A stretch of DNA of 64,000 nt from Marivita sp. GX14005 (GCF_023370775.1 NZ_JAMCCQ010000002.1:248001-312000); one strand, 5' to 3'; shown: positions 11,128 through 21,832, numbered from the stretch's first letter. Notes: generated from the sequence alone by a model not told the origin. Numbers and translations are program-made.

Positions 11128-11832
11128 ATGTCGAAAATCGCCCTTGTGGACGATGACAGGAACATCCTGACATCTGTCGCAATCACGCTCGAAGCCGAAG
11201 GGTTCGAGGTCGAAACCTATAATGACGGGCAATCTGCCTTGGATGCGTTCAACAAGAAGATGCCGGACATGGCCGTCTTCGACATCAAGATGCCGCGCAT
11301 GGACGGAATGGACCTGCTTCAGCGCGTGCGTCAGAAATCGAAGATGCCGGTGATTTTCCTGACCTCCAAAGACGACGAGATCGACGAGGTTCTGGGCCTT
11401 CGCATGGGGGCGGACGATTATGTCAAAAAGCCTTTTTCCCAAAGGCTCCTGGTCGAACGCATCCGCGCTTTGCTTCGGCGGCAGGATACCATGGCCAGCG
11501 ATGCCGCCGGCGGCGAGGTCGAAGAGGCCAAGCTGATGGTGCGGGGCGAATTGACGATGGATCCGCTGCGCCATTCCGTCTCCTGGAAAGGGCAGGATGT
11601 GTCCCTGACCGTCACGGAATTCCTGCTGTTGCAGGCGCTGGCGCAGCGCCCCGGTTTCGTCAAATCGCGCGATCAGCTGATGGATGTGGCCTATGACGAT
11701 CAGGTCTATGTCGATGACCGGACCATCGACAGCCATATCAAGCGGCTTCGCAAGAAGATGCGCACTGTCGATAGCGAGTTCTCGGCGATCGAGACGCTTT
11801 ATGGTATCGGTTATCGCTATAACGAAGAGTGA
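11128..11832 (+). CDS. chvI: Response regulator ChvI (OmpR family)
   Basis: DNA-binding output of the ChvG-ChvI two-component system, which in alphaproteobacteria governs envelope, acid and host-related responses. It is 234 residues. The receiver domain spans residues 1-120 with the acidic pair DD near residue 8, phospho-acceptor Asp52 (AVFDIKMP) and the conserved Lys in VKKPF. The winged-helix OmpR-type domain occupies about residues 135-232. chvG starts within its stop codon, and the pair heads a six-gene cluster with the HPr kinase branch. Confidence 0.92.
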   Translation: MSKIALVDDDRNILTSVAITLEAEGFEVETYNDGQSALDAFNKKMPDMAVFDIKMPRMDGMDLLQRVRQKSKMPVIFLTSKDDEIDEVLGLRMGADDYVKKPFSQRLLVERIRALLRRQDTMASDAAGGEVEEAKLMVRGELTMDPLRHSVSWKGQDVSLTVTEFLLLQALAQRPGFVKSRDQLMDVAYDDQVYVDDRTIDSHIKRLRKKMRTVDSEFSAIETLYGIGYRYNEE

Positions 11833-13547
11833 CTATGGCATTGGTCGAGGGTGTGGACATCGGGAAATCCGGGTCTCGCAAGGATGCAGATGTGGTGCTC
11901 GGGGACGATTGGATCGCCCCTGACCGGACGGTCGATTCCGAAGTGCGCGACAGCAGCGAACGGCGCGGGCTGTTTTCGCTCAACCGCTCTCCGCTGACCC
12001 GCAAGATCATCACCTTCAACCTCGTCGCGCTCAATTTCCTGGTCGCGGGCGTTCTTTTTCTCAATTCCTCCCGCGATACGCTGGCTGAACAAAAGGCGGC
12101 GAATGTCCGGGTCGAGGCGGAGCTTGTCGCCGATGTGTTCGAGACTGCCTTGCGTGGGAAAGAGGCGGTCAATCTGGGCACCGGCGACGGTGTCGATGTG
12201 GCCGCGGTGCTCGAGGGGGTCAATGTGCCTCCGAGCGCGCAACTCTTCGTCTTCGATGCGGCGCGGTTTCTTGTCGGCGAAATCGGCGGAAACGAGGCCT
12301 CGGATTTGTTGGCCGCGCCCGAGAAGCCGACGGTCATCTCCGATTTCCTGCTGACCGTCTGGACGAGCGTTTCATCGGTGTTCCGGTCCGATCCGGCGTT
12401 CGATTCATTGACGCTGGAGGATATCCTGCGCCGCCAGATCGAGCAGACGGACCCGGCGCGAACCCGCGTGGATCGCAGCGAAGGGCCGAACGGCGCGACG
12501 ATTTTCACCGCGCTCAGCCCGATCGAGGTCGAGGACGGGGTGGCCGGAACCGTCGCTCTGGTAAGCTATGCTCCCGAGATCGACGCCGCGGTGCGGCTGG
12601 AGCGGGAAAACGTGTTGCAGATGTTCGTGATCGCGACGCTTGTCTCCATCGGGCTGAGCCTCGTTTTGGCATCGACGATCTCCAACCCGATTTCCAATCT
12701 GGCCGATGCCGCGGAGGTCGGACGGGAGCGCAACCGCCGGAACGTGTCTTCCGGCCGCATCCGGATTCCCGACCTGACGGCGCGGCCCGACGAGATCGGC
12801 CGCCTGTCCGGCGCGCTGCGCGGAATGGTGGCCGCGCTTTACGACAGGATCGATGCGAATGAACAATTCGCGGCAGACGTGGCACATGAGATCAAGAACC
12901 CGCTGGCCTCTCTGCGTTCGGCGGTGGGCACCTTGCGCGTCGCCAAGCGCCCGGATCAGGTCGACCGGCTGCTGGACGTGATTGACCATGACGTGCGCCG
13001 GCTCGACCGGCTGGTCAGCGATATCTCCAACGCGTCGCGGCTCGACAGCGAATTGGTGAAGGAAGAGGAAACGCAGTTCAATCTGCTAGACATGCTGGGC
13101 AACCTGTCGCAGTTCCTCGGCGAAGATGCCCGCAAACGGGGGATTGAATTCATCACCGATCTGCCGTCGCGACCGATCCCGGTGCATGGGCTCGAAGCGC
13201 GTCTGGCGCAGGTTTTCGTCAACCTCATCACCAACGCGATCAGCTTTTGCGAGGATGGCGACGCGATACGCCTCTGGGCGCGCCAGCGCGAGAACCGCGT
13301 GCTCATCGTCGTGGAGGATACCGGCCCCGGCATCCCGGACGAAGCCTTGACCAAGATCTTCAAACGCTTCTACTCGCAGCGCCCGGAAACCGATTTTGGC
13401 AATAATTCCGGCCTCGGCCTCGCCATTTCGAAACAGATCGTCGAAGCGCATGGCGGTGTGATCTGGGCGGAGAATATCCGCCCGACCGAAGCCGACGCCA
13501 CGTCCGAGCCGCTCGGCGCCCGGTTCGTGGTGGGCCTCCCGCTTTAG
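11829..13547 (+). CDS. chvG: Sensor histidine kinase ChvG
   Basis: Inner-membrane sensor partner of ChvI, 572 residues from GTG 11829; an ATG at 11835 is an equally possible start, and either overlaps or abuts the chvI stop. The first membrane segment is near residues 58-80 and the second near 258-280, flanking a periplasmic sensor region. A HAMP domain follows, then the H-box [17 protein letters not shown] with the phospho-accepting His, the N-box LITNAISF, the G1 box EDTGPGIP and the G2 box GLGLAI. A long cytoplasmic N-terminal tail before the first membrane segment is a feature of this family. Confidence 0.92.
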   Translation: MTMALVEGVDIGKSGSRKDADVVLGDDWIAPDRTVDSEVRDSSERRGLFSLNRSPLTRKIITFNLVALNFLVAGVLFLNSSRDTLAEQKAANVRVEAELVADVFETALRGKEAVNLGTGDGVDVAAVLEGVNVPPSAQLFVFDAARFLVGEIGGNEASDLLAAPEKPTVISDFLLTVWTSVSSVFRSDPAFDSLTLEDILRRQIEQTDPARTRVDRSEGPNGATIFTALSPIEVEDGVAGTVALVSYAPEIDAAVRLERENVLQMFVIATLVSIGLSLVLASTISNPISNLADAAEVGRERNRRNVSSGRIRIPDLTARPDEIGRLSGALRGMVAALYDRIDANEQFAADVAHEIKNPLASLRSAVGTLRVAKRPDQVDRLLDVIDHDVRRLDRLVSDISNASRLDSELVKEEETQFNLLDMLGNLSQFLGEDARKRGIEFITDLPSRPIPVHGLEARLAQVFVNLITNAISFCEDGDAIRLWARQRENRVLIVVEDTGPGIPDEALTKIFKRFYSQRPETDFGNNSGLGLAISKQIVEAHGGVIWAENIRPTEADATSEPLGARFVVGLPL

Positions 13548-13551
13548 GCCG

Positions 13552-13986
13552 ATGGTGCCGCTCCCGTCTATGGTGCTGCATGGCTCGGCGGTGGCGGTCA
13601 ACGGGCGGGCGGTGTTGATAATCGGGGCGTCTGGGTCCGGTAAATCGGCGCTTGCGCTGGAAATGATGGCGCGGGGCGCGGTTCTGGTGGCCGACGATCA
13701 GGTCCGCCTCAATCCGCACGGCAATGGCGTTGTCTTGACCTGTCCGAAGCCTATAGCCGGCATGATCGAGGCGCGAGGCGTCGGCCTGATCCGGGCCGAA
13801 CATGTATCCGATATTCCGCTCGCACTTGTCGTCGATCTTGACCAATCGGAAACCGAACGGATGCCGCCCGAGCGATCCATCACCTATCTGGGAATACGTT
13901 TCCCGCTTATTCACAATGTCGCGCACCGGCATTTTCCCGCCGCTTTGATACAATATCTCAACAGCGTAGAGCGAGTTGATGAATAG
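13552..13986 (+). CDS. hprK: HPr kinase/phosphorylase, short alphaproteobacterial form
   Basis: Expected to phosphorylate a serine of HPr and tune the regulatory phosphotransfer branch. At 144 residues it contains only the catalytic domain and lacks the N-terminal half of the roughly 310-residue Firmicutes enzyme, as is usual in alphaproteobacteria. The P-loop GASGSGKS lies at residues 25-32, and VADDQVRL carries the acidic residue of the active site. It begins 4 bases after chvG and overlaps rapZ. Co-location with ptsH, which keeps a matching serine, supports the function. Confidence 0.9.
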   Translation: MVPLPSMVLHGSAVAVNGRAVLIIGASGSGKSALALEMMARGAVLVADDQVRLNPHGNGVVLTCPKPIAGMIEARGVGLIRAEHVSDIPLALVVDLDQSETERMPPERSITYLGIRFPLIHNVAHRHFPAALIQYLNSVERVDE

Positions 13987-14932
13987 CGAAAGCGCCATGA
14001 CCCGAAACCCCGAGACCGGCCCGGACCGCAACCGCATCGTGCTGGTAACCGGCCCGTCCGGTGCGGGGCGGGCAACGGCTCTTAACGTGCTCGAAGATCT
14101 GGGGTTCGAGACGATCGACAACATCCCGTTGAGGATGATCCCGCGTCTCTTCGATGGCGCGCCGCTCGATCATCCGCTCGCGCTGGGTATCGATGTGCGA
14201 AACCGCGATTTCTCGCTGTCTGCGCTGATTGATCTTCATGGCGGGCTGTCCCGAAGCCGGGATGGCGGTGTCGCGCTGCTCTATCTCGATTGTCGCCCCG
14301 ATGTTTTGTTAAGGCGCTACTCGGAAACACGTCGTCGCCATCCGCTAACTCCGTTGGACGCACCGGAGGCGGGCATCCTGCAGGAGATCGCGCTGCTCGG
14401 ACCGATCGAGCAGCGGGCCGATATCGTGATCGACACATCCGACCTGTCGCCGCATGATCTCAAGAGCGAACTGCATCAATGGTTTGCTGACGGGGCAGGC
14501 CAGAGCTTGTCCGTCACGGTGCAGTCCTTCTCCTACAAGCGCGGGATTCCGAACGGTGCTGACATGGTGTTCGACTGCCGGTTCCTTGCCAACCCGCACT
14601 GGAACGATGACCTGCGTGACGGCACGGGCCTCGACGGCCCCGTCCGGGCGTTCGTGCAAGCCGATGAAAGATACGACGGTTTTGCGCAGCGCGTCCGCGA
14701 TCTGTTGCTTTTCATGCTTCCGAGTATAGAAGCAGAGGGCAAAACGCATTTCGTTGTCGGAATCGGATGCACCGGGGGGCAACATCGCTCCGTCGTGATG
14801 GCACAGGACGTTGCGTCAACTCTTGCACAGCAGGGGTGGCGGGTGGCACTGAACCACAAGGAATTGGCGCGACGCGGGATCGCGGCCTCCGGCAATTCGT
14901 CAGCGCCGGAAGTTGGAAAGGCAGCAAAGTGA
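13979..14932 (+). CDS. rapZ: RNase adapter / nucleotide-binding protein RapZ
   Basis: RapZ (YvcJ) family protein; in E. coli it controls a small-RNA cascade for glucosamine-6-phosphate synthase, while in alphaproteobacteria the role is less clear. Three in-frame starts exist (TTG 13976, ATG 13979, ATG 13997); ATG 13979 overlapping the hprK stop is used here, giving 317 residues. The N-terminal Walker A reads GPSGAGRAT, with Arg where the canonical Lys would be. The C-terminal domain has the conserved GCTGGQHRSV segment. It sits between hprK and the EIIA gene, the usual alphaproteobacterial order. Confidence 0.92.
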   Translation: MNSESAMTRNPETGPDRNRIVLVTGPSGAGRATALNVLEDLGFETIDNIPLRMIPRLFDGAPLDHPLALGIDVRNRDFSLSALIDLHGGLSRSRDGGVALLYLDCRPDVLLRRYSETRRRHPLTPLDAPEAGILQEIALLGPIEQRADIVIDTSDLSPHDLKSELHQWFADGAGQSLSVTVQSFSYKRGIPNGADMVFDCRFLANPHWNDDLRDGTGLDGPVRAFVQADERYDGFAQRVRDLLLFMLPSIEAEGKTHFVVGIGCTGGQHRSVVMAQDVASTLAQQGWRVALNHKELARRGIAASGNSSAPEVGKAAK

Positions 14933-15330
14933 TCGGGATCGTCATCGTCGCGCATGGGGGCCTGGCGCAGGAATATCTTGCTGCGGTCGAACATGTCGTC
15001 GGTCGCCAAAAGGGCATGGTCGCCGTTTCGATCGCCAGCGACCACAACCGCGATGCCAAGCAAACCGAGATCTGCGCCAGGGCCGACGAGGTCGATACCG
15101 GCGGCGGTGTCGTGATCGTGACCGATATGTTCGGCGGATCGCCGTCGAACCTGAGCCTGCGCGCCTGCCGGCCGCAGAACCGGCGCATCGTCTATGGCGC
15201 GAACCTTCCGATGTTGATCAAACTGGCGAAAAGCCGCGACAAATCCGTGCCCGATGCCGTGCGCGCCGCACTTGAAGCCGGGCGTAAATATATTGACAGT
15301 CAGGATATGAGCCTCGATCACAACGTCTGA
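14929..15330 (+). CDS. PTS EIIA component, mannose (EIIA-Man) type
   Basis: Cytoplasmic phosphocarrier of 133 residues in the Man family. The GTG start at 14929 overlaps the rapZ stop (GTGA) and is preceded by GGAAAGG. The phospho-accepting His is His9 in IVIVAHGGLA, and the TDMFGGSPSN segment typical of EIIA-Man follows near residue 65. No EIIB, EIIC or EIID genes are present, so this is probably a regulatory phosphate acceptor rather than part of a sugar importer. ptsH follows. Confidence 0.9.
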   Translation: MIGIVIVAHGGLAQEYLAAVEHVVGRQKGMVAVSIASDHNRDAKQTEICARADEVDTGGGVVIVTDMFGGSPSNLSLRACRPQNRRIVYGANLPMLIKLAKSRDKSVPDAVRAALEAGRKYIDSQDMSLDHNV

Positions 15331-15357
15331 TTGGGGCAGGTTTGGGGGCGCATGCGC

Positions 15358-15636
15358 ATGAACGAAACGGCGCAGCGGAAGCTGAAGATCGTGAACGAAA
15401 AGGGCCTGCATGCCCGTGCCTCGGCCAAGCTGGTCGAGGTGGTCGAAGGGTTCGATGCCAGCGCGGAGGTGCGGCGCGAGGGCACGACCGCGCCCGGAGA
15501 CAGCATCATGGGGCTTCTCATGCTCGCCGCGTCGAAGGGCACGACAATCGAGGTCATAACCCGCGGCCCCGACGCGGAGGCGCTTGCCGCAGCGATCGAA
15601 ACGCTGGTGGCGGATCGGTTCGGCGAAAACGCCTGA
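15358..15636 (+). CDS. ptsH: Phosphocarrier protein HPr
   Basis: Small phosphocarrier that links enzyme I to EIIA proteins. The start at ATG 15358 gives 92 residues and places GGGGG nine bases upstream; ATG 15352 is an alternative. The active histidine is His18 in KGLHARAS. Ser49 in PGDSIMGLLML matches the regulatory Ser46 that HPr kinase modifies, consistent with hprK in the same cluster. It is the last gene of the chvI-to-ptsH run and lies only 6 bases from the end of the convergent hbd gene. Enzyme I (ptsP/ptsI) is not in the window. Confidence 0.94.
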   Translation: MNETAQRKLKIVNEKGLHARASAKLVEVVEGFDASAEVRREGTTAPGDSIMGLLMLAASKGTTIEVITRGPDAEALAAAIETLVADRFGENA

Positions 15637-15642
15637 GCCGTT

Positions 15643-16518
15643 CTACCGGGTCGGCACCGGGGTATCGCCGCGATAGTCGTAAAAGCCGCGTTTCGTCTTG
15701 CGTCCAAGCCAACCGGCTTCGACATATTTCGTCAGCAGGGGGCAGGGGCGGTATTTCGTATCGGCCAGCCCGTCATGCAGCACGTTCATGATCGCGAGGC
15801 AGGTGTCGAGTCCGATGAAATCGGCCAGTTCCAGCGGCCCCATCGGATGGTTCGCGCCCAGCTTCATCGATTGATCGATGGAGTTGACGTTTCCGACCCC
15901 TTCGTAAAGCGTGTAAACCGCTTCGTTGATCATCGGCATCAGGATGCGGTTGACGATGAAAGCGGGGAAATCCTCGGCCGATGCCGCGGTTTTACCCAGC
16001 TTTTCGACAACGCCGAGACAGGTTTCGTAGGTCTCCCGATCGGTGGCGATGCCGCGGATCAGTTCGACAAGCTGCATCACCGGAACGGGGTTCATGAAAT
16101 GGAACCCCATGAATTTCTCGGGGCGATCAGTACGGCTTGCCAGCCGGGTGATCGAGATGGAGGAGGTGTTCGAGGTCAGGATCGTGTTTTCGCCCAGATG
16201 CGGCAGCAAACCGTCGAAGATCTTTTGCTTGATCGCCTCGTCTTCGGTTGCCGCCTCGATCACCAGATCGGTCTGCGCCACTTGAGGAAGGTCTTGCGAC
16301 AAGGTGATGCGGGAGAGTGCATTGTCGCGCTCCTCGGGCGTGATCTTCTCGCGGGTGACCTGGCGGTCGAGATTGCGTTCGATCAATTCGAGGGCTTTTT
16401 TCAGCGCATCTTCGCTGATGTCGTTCAGGACAACGTCATACCCGGCCAGCGCCATCACATGCGCGATACCGTTTCCCATCTGGCCGGCGCCGACGACACC
16501 GATTGAATTGACTGCCAT
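15643..16518 (-). CDS. hbd: 3-hydroxybutyryl-CoA dehydrogenase
   Basis: NAD(P)-dependent oxidation of 3-hydroxybutyryl-CoA to acetoacetyl-CoA, or the reverse; 291 residues, the usual size for the short single-function enzyme. The Rossmann motif GVVGAGQMGNGIA is at the N-terminus, the catalytic His lies in GFHFMNPVP and the catalytic Glu in LVELIRG. The C-terminal helical dimerisation domain contains NHPMGPLELADFIGLD. It is convergent with ptsH. A role in butyrate/PHB-type C4 metabolism is inferred from the family. Confidence 0.94.
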   Translation of the reverse strand: MAVNSIGVVGAGQMGNGIAHVMALAGYDVVLNDISEDALKKALELIERNLDRQVTREKITPEERDNALSRITLSQDLPQVAQTDLVIEAATEDEAIKQKIFDGLLPHLGENTILTSNTSSISITRLASRTDRPEKFMGFHFMNPVPVMQLVELIRGIATDRETYETCLGVVEKLGKTAASAEDFPAFIVNRILMPMINEAVYTLYEGVGNVNSIDQSMKLGANHPMGPLELADFIGLDTCLAIMNVLHDGLADTKYRPCPLLTKYVEAGWLGRKTKRGFYDYRGDTPVPTR

Positions 16519-16666
16519 TTACACGCTCCGTCCGTTCCGCCGGCACAATGGCGCGTGGGGCAGGGGGCTGCAAGGCGGATCGGGAGAAAGACCGCATTTT
16601 AGCTTTAGCTTTTTGGGAACCGAATCGCCCCAGTCTCGACCATGGGTAGATAAAGGGGTTGGGGAT

Positions 16667-17485
16667 ATGCTTGTTTCCTCCATGCGCGATCATTCGATTG
16701 ATTATGCGCCATGTCACTACAATGGATCACGGCTTTGGTTCCGCGGGCCGTGCAAGACGTTGCAATCGCCATACATCGCCTGTCTGGGCGGGTGCGAAAC
16801 CTATGGCCGTTTCGTCGCCGATCCATGGCCGGTGCGGCTTGAAACCATGCTGGGCCGGGCCGTTGTCAATCTCGGGGTGGAGAATACGGGTGTCGATGCC
16901 TATCTGAACGACGCCGGCGCGCTTTGCACTGCGGCTCAGGCGCGGCTGGCGATCATCCAGCTGACGGGCTGCCACAACGGATCGAACCGCTATTACACGG
17001 TGCATCCGCGCCGCAATGACCGGTTCGTCAAGGCGTCGAGCGCGCTCAAGGCACTGTATCCCGAAATGGATTTCACCGAGGTGCATTTCACGCGGCACAT
17101 GCTCACGCGCCTCCGTAGCATCTGCCCGGACCGGTTCGCGCTTGTCGCGGAGGAGGCGCGCATCGCATGGCATGCCCGGATGCAGCAGTTGATCGCGCAC
17201 ATGAGCAGTGAGGTCATCCTGTTCTGGTTCGCGCCCTTCGCGCCGGAGAAGTCGAAGGACGACCTTGAGGATGGCGAGATTTTCCTTGATCGGCGCATGG
17301 TCGAACGTCTTCAACCACATGCGTTCGAAACGGTGGAACTCGTTGCAGACCCATGGGCCGAAGGACACGACGATACGACTGTATCGCCGCTCGAAACGGG
17401 CCGGGCTGCGCGATTGCCCGGAAGATCCGCCCATGAAGCAGCGGCCCGCGCGCTTCAGGATGCGATTGCGGGGGCGCTGCAATGA
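16667..17485 (+). CDS. DUF6473 family protein
   Basis: A 272-residue protein of unknown function resembling the DUF6473 family found mainly in Rhodobacteraceae. The ATG at 16667 has AAAGGGG about 10 bases upstream; the open frame extends further 5' but overlaps the start region of hbd. Visible features are an early Cys/Gly-rich stretch (YIACLGGCETYG), then VVNLGVENTGVDAYL, a layout reminiscent of SGNH-hydrolase-like folds, and a later FWFAPFAPE. No signal peptide or membrane segment is apparent. No catalytic assignment is justified. Confidence 0.75.
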   Translation: MLVSSMRDHSIDYAPCHYNGSRLWFRGPCKTLQSPYIACLGGCETYGRFVADPWPVRLETMLGRAVVNLGVENTGVDAYLNDAGALCTAAQARLAIIQLTGCHNGSNRYYTVHPRRNDRFVKASSALKALYPEMDFTEVHFTRHMLTRLRSICPDRFALVAEEARIAWHARMQQLIAHMSSEVILFWFAPFAPEKSKDDLEDGEIFLDRRMVERLQPHAFETVELVADPWAEGHDDTTVSPLETGRAARLPGRSAHEAAARALQDAIAGALQ

Positions 17486-17489
17486 GAAA

Positions 17490-17514
17490 ACGGCGCGCCA
17501 CGATGGCGCGCCGT
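17490..17514. terminator. Bidirectional terminator between DUF6473 gene and etfA
   Basis: A perfect 11-bp stem (ACGGCGCGCCA / TGGCGCGCCGT) with a 3-base loop lies between convergent stops. On the minus strand it is followed by TTTTC, so it fits an intrinsic terminator for etfBA best. Confidence 0.75.
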
Positions 17515-17536
17515 CTCAAAAGCCGCGAATACCTGC

Positions 17537-18466
17537 CTAGCCGAGCTTTTCGGTCAGTTCGGGCACGGCGGTGAAGAGATCGGCCACAAGCCCGTAATCG
17601 GCCACCTGAAAGATCGGCGCTTCCTCGTCCTTGTTGATGGCGACGATGATCTTGCTGTCCTTCATGCCGGCCAGATGCTGGATCGCGCCCGAGATGCCGA
17701 CCGCGATATAGAGATCGGGTGCGACGACCTTGCCCGTCTGGCCGACCTGCCAGTCGTTCGGTGCGAAACCGGAATCGACCGCAGCGCGCGATGCACCGAC
17801 CGCCGCGCCCAGCTTGTCCGCCAGTTTCTCGATCATGGCGAAATCTTCTTCGGAGCCGATGCCGCGCCCGCCGGAGACGACGATTCCCGCAGAGGTCAGT
17901 TCGGGGCGATCGCTTTCGGCGACCTTGTCCTCGACCCATTCGGACAGGCCGGGATTGTCGCCGGTGGCGATAGTCTCGACCGACGCAGATCCGCCCGTGG
18001 GCGCCGCATCGAATGTGGAGGTGCGGAAGGTGATGACCTTCTTGTCGTCCGCCGATTTCACCGTCTGGATCGCGTTTCCGGCATAGATCGGGCGCTCGAA
18101 CGTGTCGGCATCCACGACCTTGGTCACATCCGTCAGGATCATCACGTCGAGCAGCGCGGCAACGCGCGGCAGGATGTTCTTGGCGTCCGTGGTCGCCGGC
18201 GCGGCGATATGCGAATAGTCGCCGGCAAGCGACGCGATCAGGGCGGCAACGGGTTCGGCAAGGCGGTGGCCGTAGAGATCGTCTTCGGCCAGCAGAACCT
18301 TCGAGACCCCCTCGATTGTCGCGGCTTCGTCGGCGGCGGCCTTGGCGCTCGCCCCTGCGGCCAGAACGACGACATCGCCCAGCTCGCGCGCGGCACTCAC
18401 GGCCTTGGCGGTGGCATCCATCGCCAGCGCGCCGTCATTGATTTCTGCAATCAGAAGAACGCTCAT
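17537..18466 (-). CDS. etfA: Electron transfer flavoprotein alpha subunit
   Basis: FAD-carrying subunit of ETF, which takes electrons from acyl-CoA and N-methyl dehydrogenases and gives them to ETF-ubiquinone oxidoreductase. It is 309 residues. The C-terminal FAD domain shows [21 protein letters not shown] and the late [14 protein letters not shown] segment. The start overlaps the etfB stop (ATGA), and the operon ends at the hairpin at 17490-17514. The acyl-CoA dehydrogenases and the DMGDH-type enzyme in this window are plausible electron donors. Confidence 0.96.
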   Translation of the reverse strand: MSVLLIAEINDGALAMDATAKAVSAARELGDVVVLAAGASAKAAADEAATIEGVSKVLLAEDDLYGHRLAEPVAALIASLAGDYSHIAAPATTDAKNILPRVAALLDVMILTDVTKVVDADTFERPIYAGNAIQTVKSADDKKVITFRTSTFDAAPTGGSASVETIATGDNPGLSEWVEDKVAESDRPELTSAGIVVSGGRGIGSEEDFAMIEKLADKLGAAVGASRAAVDSGFAPNDWQVGQTGKVVAPDLYIAVGISGAIQHLAGMKDSKIIVAINKDEEAPIFQVADYGLVADLFTAVPELTEKLG

Positions 18467-19224
18467 CACACGGCCCCCGCTTCCTTGAGTTTCGCCACCA
18501 GTTCATCGACCGAGCCGACCTTGATGCCCGCCGCCCGCTCTTCGGGTTCGGAGGTTTTCACGATCTCCAGCCGCGGCGCGGTATCGACGCCGTAATCGGC
18601 GGCGGTTTTCTCGTCCATCGGCTTTTTCTTGGCCTTCATGATGTTCGGCAGCGATGCGTAGCGCGGCTCGTTCAGGCGCAAATCGGTCGAGATGATGGTC
18701 GGCAGCTTGACCTTCACGGTCTGCAGCCCGCCATCGACCTCGCGCGTGACCACGGCATGATCGCCGTCGATATCGACCTTGTTGGCATACATCGCCTGCG
18801 ACCAGCCGAGCAGCGCCGACAGCATCTGACCGGTGGCGTTCATGTCGTTGTCGATGGCCTGCTTGCCGCACAGCACAAGGCCGGGCTGTTCCTCCTCGAT
18901 CACCTTAGCGAGAATCTTGGCAACGGCCAGCGGTTCGATATCCTGATGCACGTCGTCGGCGGCCACGATCAGGATCGCGCGATCAGCGCCCATCGCCAGC
19001 GCGGTGCGCAGGGTTTCCTGACTTTGCTTGACACCGATGCTGACGGCAACGATCTCGTCGGCCTTGCCGTTTTCCTTCAGGCGGATCGCCTCTTCGACGG
19101 CGATTTCGTCGAACGGGTTCATCGACATCTTCACATTGGCGAGATCGACACCCGAACCGTCCGCCTTGACGCGAACCTTCACGTTGTAGTCGATCACGCG
19201 TTTGACCGGCACGAGGACCTTCAT
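18466..19224 (-). CDS. etfB: Electron transfer flavoprotein beta subunit
   Basis: AMP-binding partner of EtfA, 252 residues. The ATG at 19224 is preceded by GGAAGGAA, and the protein begins with the typical [19 protein letters not shown]; the longer open frame upstream runs into the parC 3' end and is not the start. The ETF-beta signature region is visible as [19 protein letters not shown] and [11 protein letters not shown]-like [14 protein letters not shown]. Its stop overlaps the etfA start. Confidence 0.96.
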   Translation of the reverse strand: MKVLVPVKRVIDYNVKVRVKADGSGVDLANVKMSMNPFDEIAVEEAIRLKENGKADEIVAVSIGVKQSQETLRTALAMGADRAILIVAADDVHQDIEPLAVAKILAKVIEEEQPGLVLCGKQAIDNDMNATGQMLSALLGWSQAMYANKVDIDGDHAVVTREVDGGLQTVKVKLPTIISTDLRLNEPRYASLPNIMKAKKKPMDEKTAADYGVDTAPRLEIVKTSEPEERAAGIKVGSVDELVAKLKEAGAV

Positions 19225-19378
19225 AAGCGCGTTCCTTCCGTTGTATCGCGGCGACACCGCGATTCTGACGTTTCGTTCCGGCCAAGGCTTACCTAACTGA
19301 TCACTGGGGAAACAGGCCAAAATCGCCCCGTTAGCGCCATCGGACGCCGCGTTTCCGCTGATCCTTCGCCCGGCCGGG

Positions 19379-21694
19379 TCAGATTTGGTTGAACCTGTTG
19401 TCGCGGGGAAAGCCGCGCGGTGCCATACGTCCGCTTCCGGCGCGTTTGCCCGTCCATTCGGCCAGATCGGTCTGCGTGCGCGTGCGCCCGGCGGGATCAA
19501 GCCATGACAGGCCGTTTTCCAAGGCGAAGGTCGTGGCATCCGACAGGCCACCATCCTTGTATTTCTGCAGCCGAACACCCTTGCCGCGCGACATTTCGGG
19601 CAATTCGTCCAAGGGAAACACGAGAACCTTGCGGTTTTCGCCAACCACGGCCACCGCATCGCCCGCCACCGGCTTGCACAGCTTCGCCGTCACGTCGCCG
19701 CGCACGTTCAGCACCTGTTTGCCGGCACGGGTCTGGGCCACCACGTCGCTTTCCGGCACGATGAACCCGTCGCCGGCGCTCGATGCGACCATCAGCTTGC
19801 GGCCGGGTTTGTGAATGAACAAATCGACGATCTGCGCCTCGTTGGGCAGATCGACCATCAGGCGCAGCGGCTCACCCATACCGCGCCCGCCGGGCAGATT
19901 TGCCGCCGATAGCGTATAGAACCGCCCATTGGAGCCGAAGACCAGCAGTCGGTCAGTCGTTTCGGCGTGGAAGATGAAGCGCGGGCCATCACCGTCCTTG
20001 AACTTCAACTCGCGCGCCAGATCGATATGGCCTGTCATCGCGCGGATCCAGCCCATCTGCGAGCAGACCACCGTGATGGGTTCGCGCTCGATCATCGCTT
20101 CTAGCGGCACATCTTCGACCTCGCCGGCTTCGGCGAATGTCGTCCGGCGCTTTCCGCCGGGATAATCCTTGCCGAAGGTCTTCTTGACCTCCTTGAGCTG
20201 CCGGGACACCGCCGACCATTGCAGATCGACACTGTCCAGCAGGTCCTCGAGCCCGGCGCGCTCTTCCATCAACCTGTCGCGCTCGGCCACCAACTCCATC
20301 TCTTCGAGCTTGCGCAGCGACCGAAGGCGCATGTTCAGGATTGCTTCGGTCTGAACTTCCGTCAGGCCAATCTCGCCTTTCGCCTCAGGCGGCGATACGT
20401 AATCCGCCTCGTCGCGCGCGCGGGGATGATCCTTGCCCCAATCCTCGCGCATCAGCGCCGCCTTGGGATCGTCGTCATAACGAATGATATCGATGACACG
20501 GTCCAGGTTCAGAAAGGCGACGATAAGGCCTTCGAGAACTTCGAGCCGATGATCGATCTTGTCCATCCGGTGCTGACTGCGCCGGATCAGAACCTCGCGC
20601 CGGAAGTCGAGAAACGCGCGCAGCACCTCCTTCATGGAGCAAACCTTGGGCGTCAGCCCGTCGATCAGCACGTTCATGTTGAGCGAGAACCGCACTTCCA
20701 GATCGGAATTGCGATAGAGCATGTTCATCAGGACATTCGGATCCACGTTCTTCGAACGCGGCTCAAGCACCATGCGGATGTCGTCGGCGCTCTCGTCGCG
20801 GATATCGGCGAGGATCGGGACTTTCTTGGTCTGGATCACCTCGGCCAGACGCTCGACCAACTTGGATTTCTGCACCTGATAGGGAATTTCGGTCACGACG
20901 ATCTGCCACTGACCACGCCCGAGATCCTCGACCTCCCATTTGCAGCGGAGCCGCATCGAGCCGCGGCCGGTGCGATAGGCCTGCGCAAGCGTCTCGCGAT
21001 CCTCGACGATGACGCCACCGGTCGGGAAATCGGGGCCCGGAACGTAGTTGAGCAACGTGTCGTCACGCGCATCCGGGGTGGCGATGAGATGCAGGCACGC
21101 GTCGATCAGTTCCGCGATGTTGTGCGGCGGGATGTTCGTGGCCATCCCGACCGCGATGCCCGACGCGCCATTTGCCAGAAGGTTCGGAAACTGCGCCGGC
21201 AGGACAGCCGGTTCGGTGAGCGTGCCGTCGTAATTGTCACGAAAATCGACCGCGTTTTCGTTCAGCACGTCAAGTAGCGCCTCGGCGACCTGCGTGAGCC
21301 GCGCTTCGGTGTAGCGGGCAGCGGCGGGGTTGTCGCCGTCGATATTGCCGAAATTTCCCTGCCCGTCGACCAGCGGATAGCGAACCGCGAAATCCTGCGC
21401 CAGCCGCGCCATCGCGTCATAGATCGCGGCGTCGCCATGCGGGTGATAGTTGCCCATCACGTCGCCGCTGATCTTGGCCGATTTGCGGAACCCCCCCGTG
21501 GAACTCAACCGCAATTCGCGCATTGCGTAAAGGATACGGCGATGCACCGGCTTGAGCCCGTCGCGCGCATCGGGAAGCGCGCGGTGCATGATCGTCGAAA
21601 GCGCGTATGTCAGATATCGCTCGCCGATCGCGCGGCGCAGTGGTTCGGCCACATCGCGGGAATTTGGATCGGGAGTGTCGACAGGATCGGTCAT
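19379..21694 (-). CDS. parC: DNA topoisomerase IV subunit A
   Basis: DNA breakage-reunion subunit of topoisomerase IV, which decatenates daughter chromosomes. It is 771 residues from ATG 21694; a GTG 18 bases upstream is possible but less likely. The winged-helix region contains the [19 protein letters not shown] segment and the catalytic Tyr128 preceded by Arg127 (AARYTE). The C-terminal beta-propeller repeats are short compared with GyrA and lack a clear GyrA box, favouring ParC. It is monocistronic; the 3' end lies 154 bases from etfB. Confidence 0.93.
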   Translation of the reverse strand: MTDPVDTPDPNSRDVAEPLRRAIGERYLTYALSTIMHRALPDARDGLKPVHRRILYAMRELRLSSTGGFRKSAKISGDVMGNYHPHGDAAIYDAMARLAQDFAVRYPLVDGQGNFGNIDGDNPAAARYTEARLTQVAEALLDVLNENAVDFRDNYDGTLTEPAVLPAQFPNLLANGASGIAVGMATNIPPHNIAELIDACLHLIATPDARDDTLLNYVPGPDFPTGGVIVEDRETLAQAYRTGRGSMRLRCKWEVEDLGRGQWQIVVTEIPYQVQKSKLVERLAEVIQTKKVPILADIRDESADDIRMVLEPRSKNVDPNVLMNMLYRNSDLEVRFSLNMNVLIDGLTPKVCSMKEVLRAFLDFRREVLIRRSQHRMDKIDHRLEVLEGLIVAFLNLDRVIDIIRYDDDPKAALMREDWGKDHPRARDEADYVSPPEAKGEIGLTEVQTEAILNMRLRSLRKLEEMELVAERDRLMEERAGLEDLLDSVDLQWSAVSRQLKEVKKTFGKDYPGGKRRTTFAEAGEVEDVPLEAMIEREPITVVCSQMGWIRAMTGHIDLARELKFKDGDGPRFIFHAETTDRLLVFGSNGRFYTLSAANLPGGRGMGEPLRLMVDLPNEAQIVDLFIHKPGRKLMVASSAGDGFIVPESDVVAQTRAGKQVLNVRGDVTAKLCKPVAGDAVAVVGENRKVLVFPLDELPEMSRGKGVRLQKYKDGGLSDATTFALENGLSWLDPAGRTRTQTDLAEWTGKRAGSGRMAPRGFPRDNRFNQI

Positions 21695-21832
21695 GGCGGA
21701 TGTGATAGCCACCCCCTCTGATGCCGTAAAGCAATTGCGCGCATTATTTTCGCCTCTCAGGGCGCGCCGGGCAGCAGAATCGGAGTATTCTGTGCGCGCG
21801 GCACTGGTGGAACAGGGCCGCTGGGGGATGAA

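Noticed and set aside
16590-16612. TTTAGCTTTAGC-like short direct repeat near 16600
   Set aside because: Only two short units in an A/T-rich patch; no context to support function.
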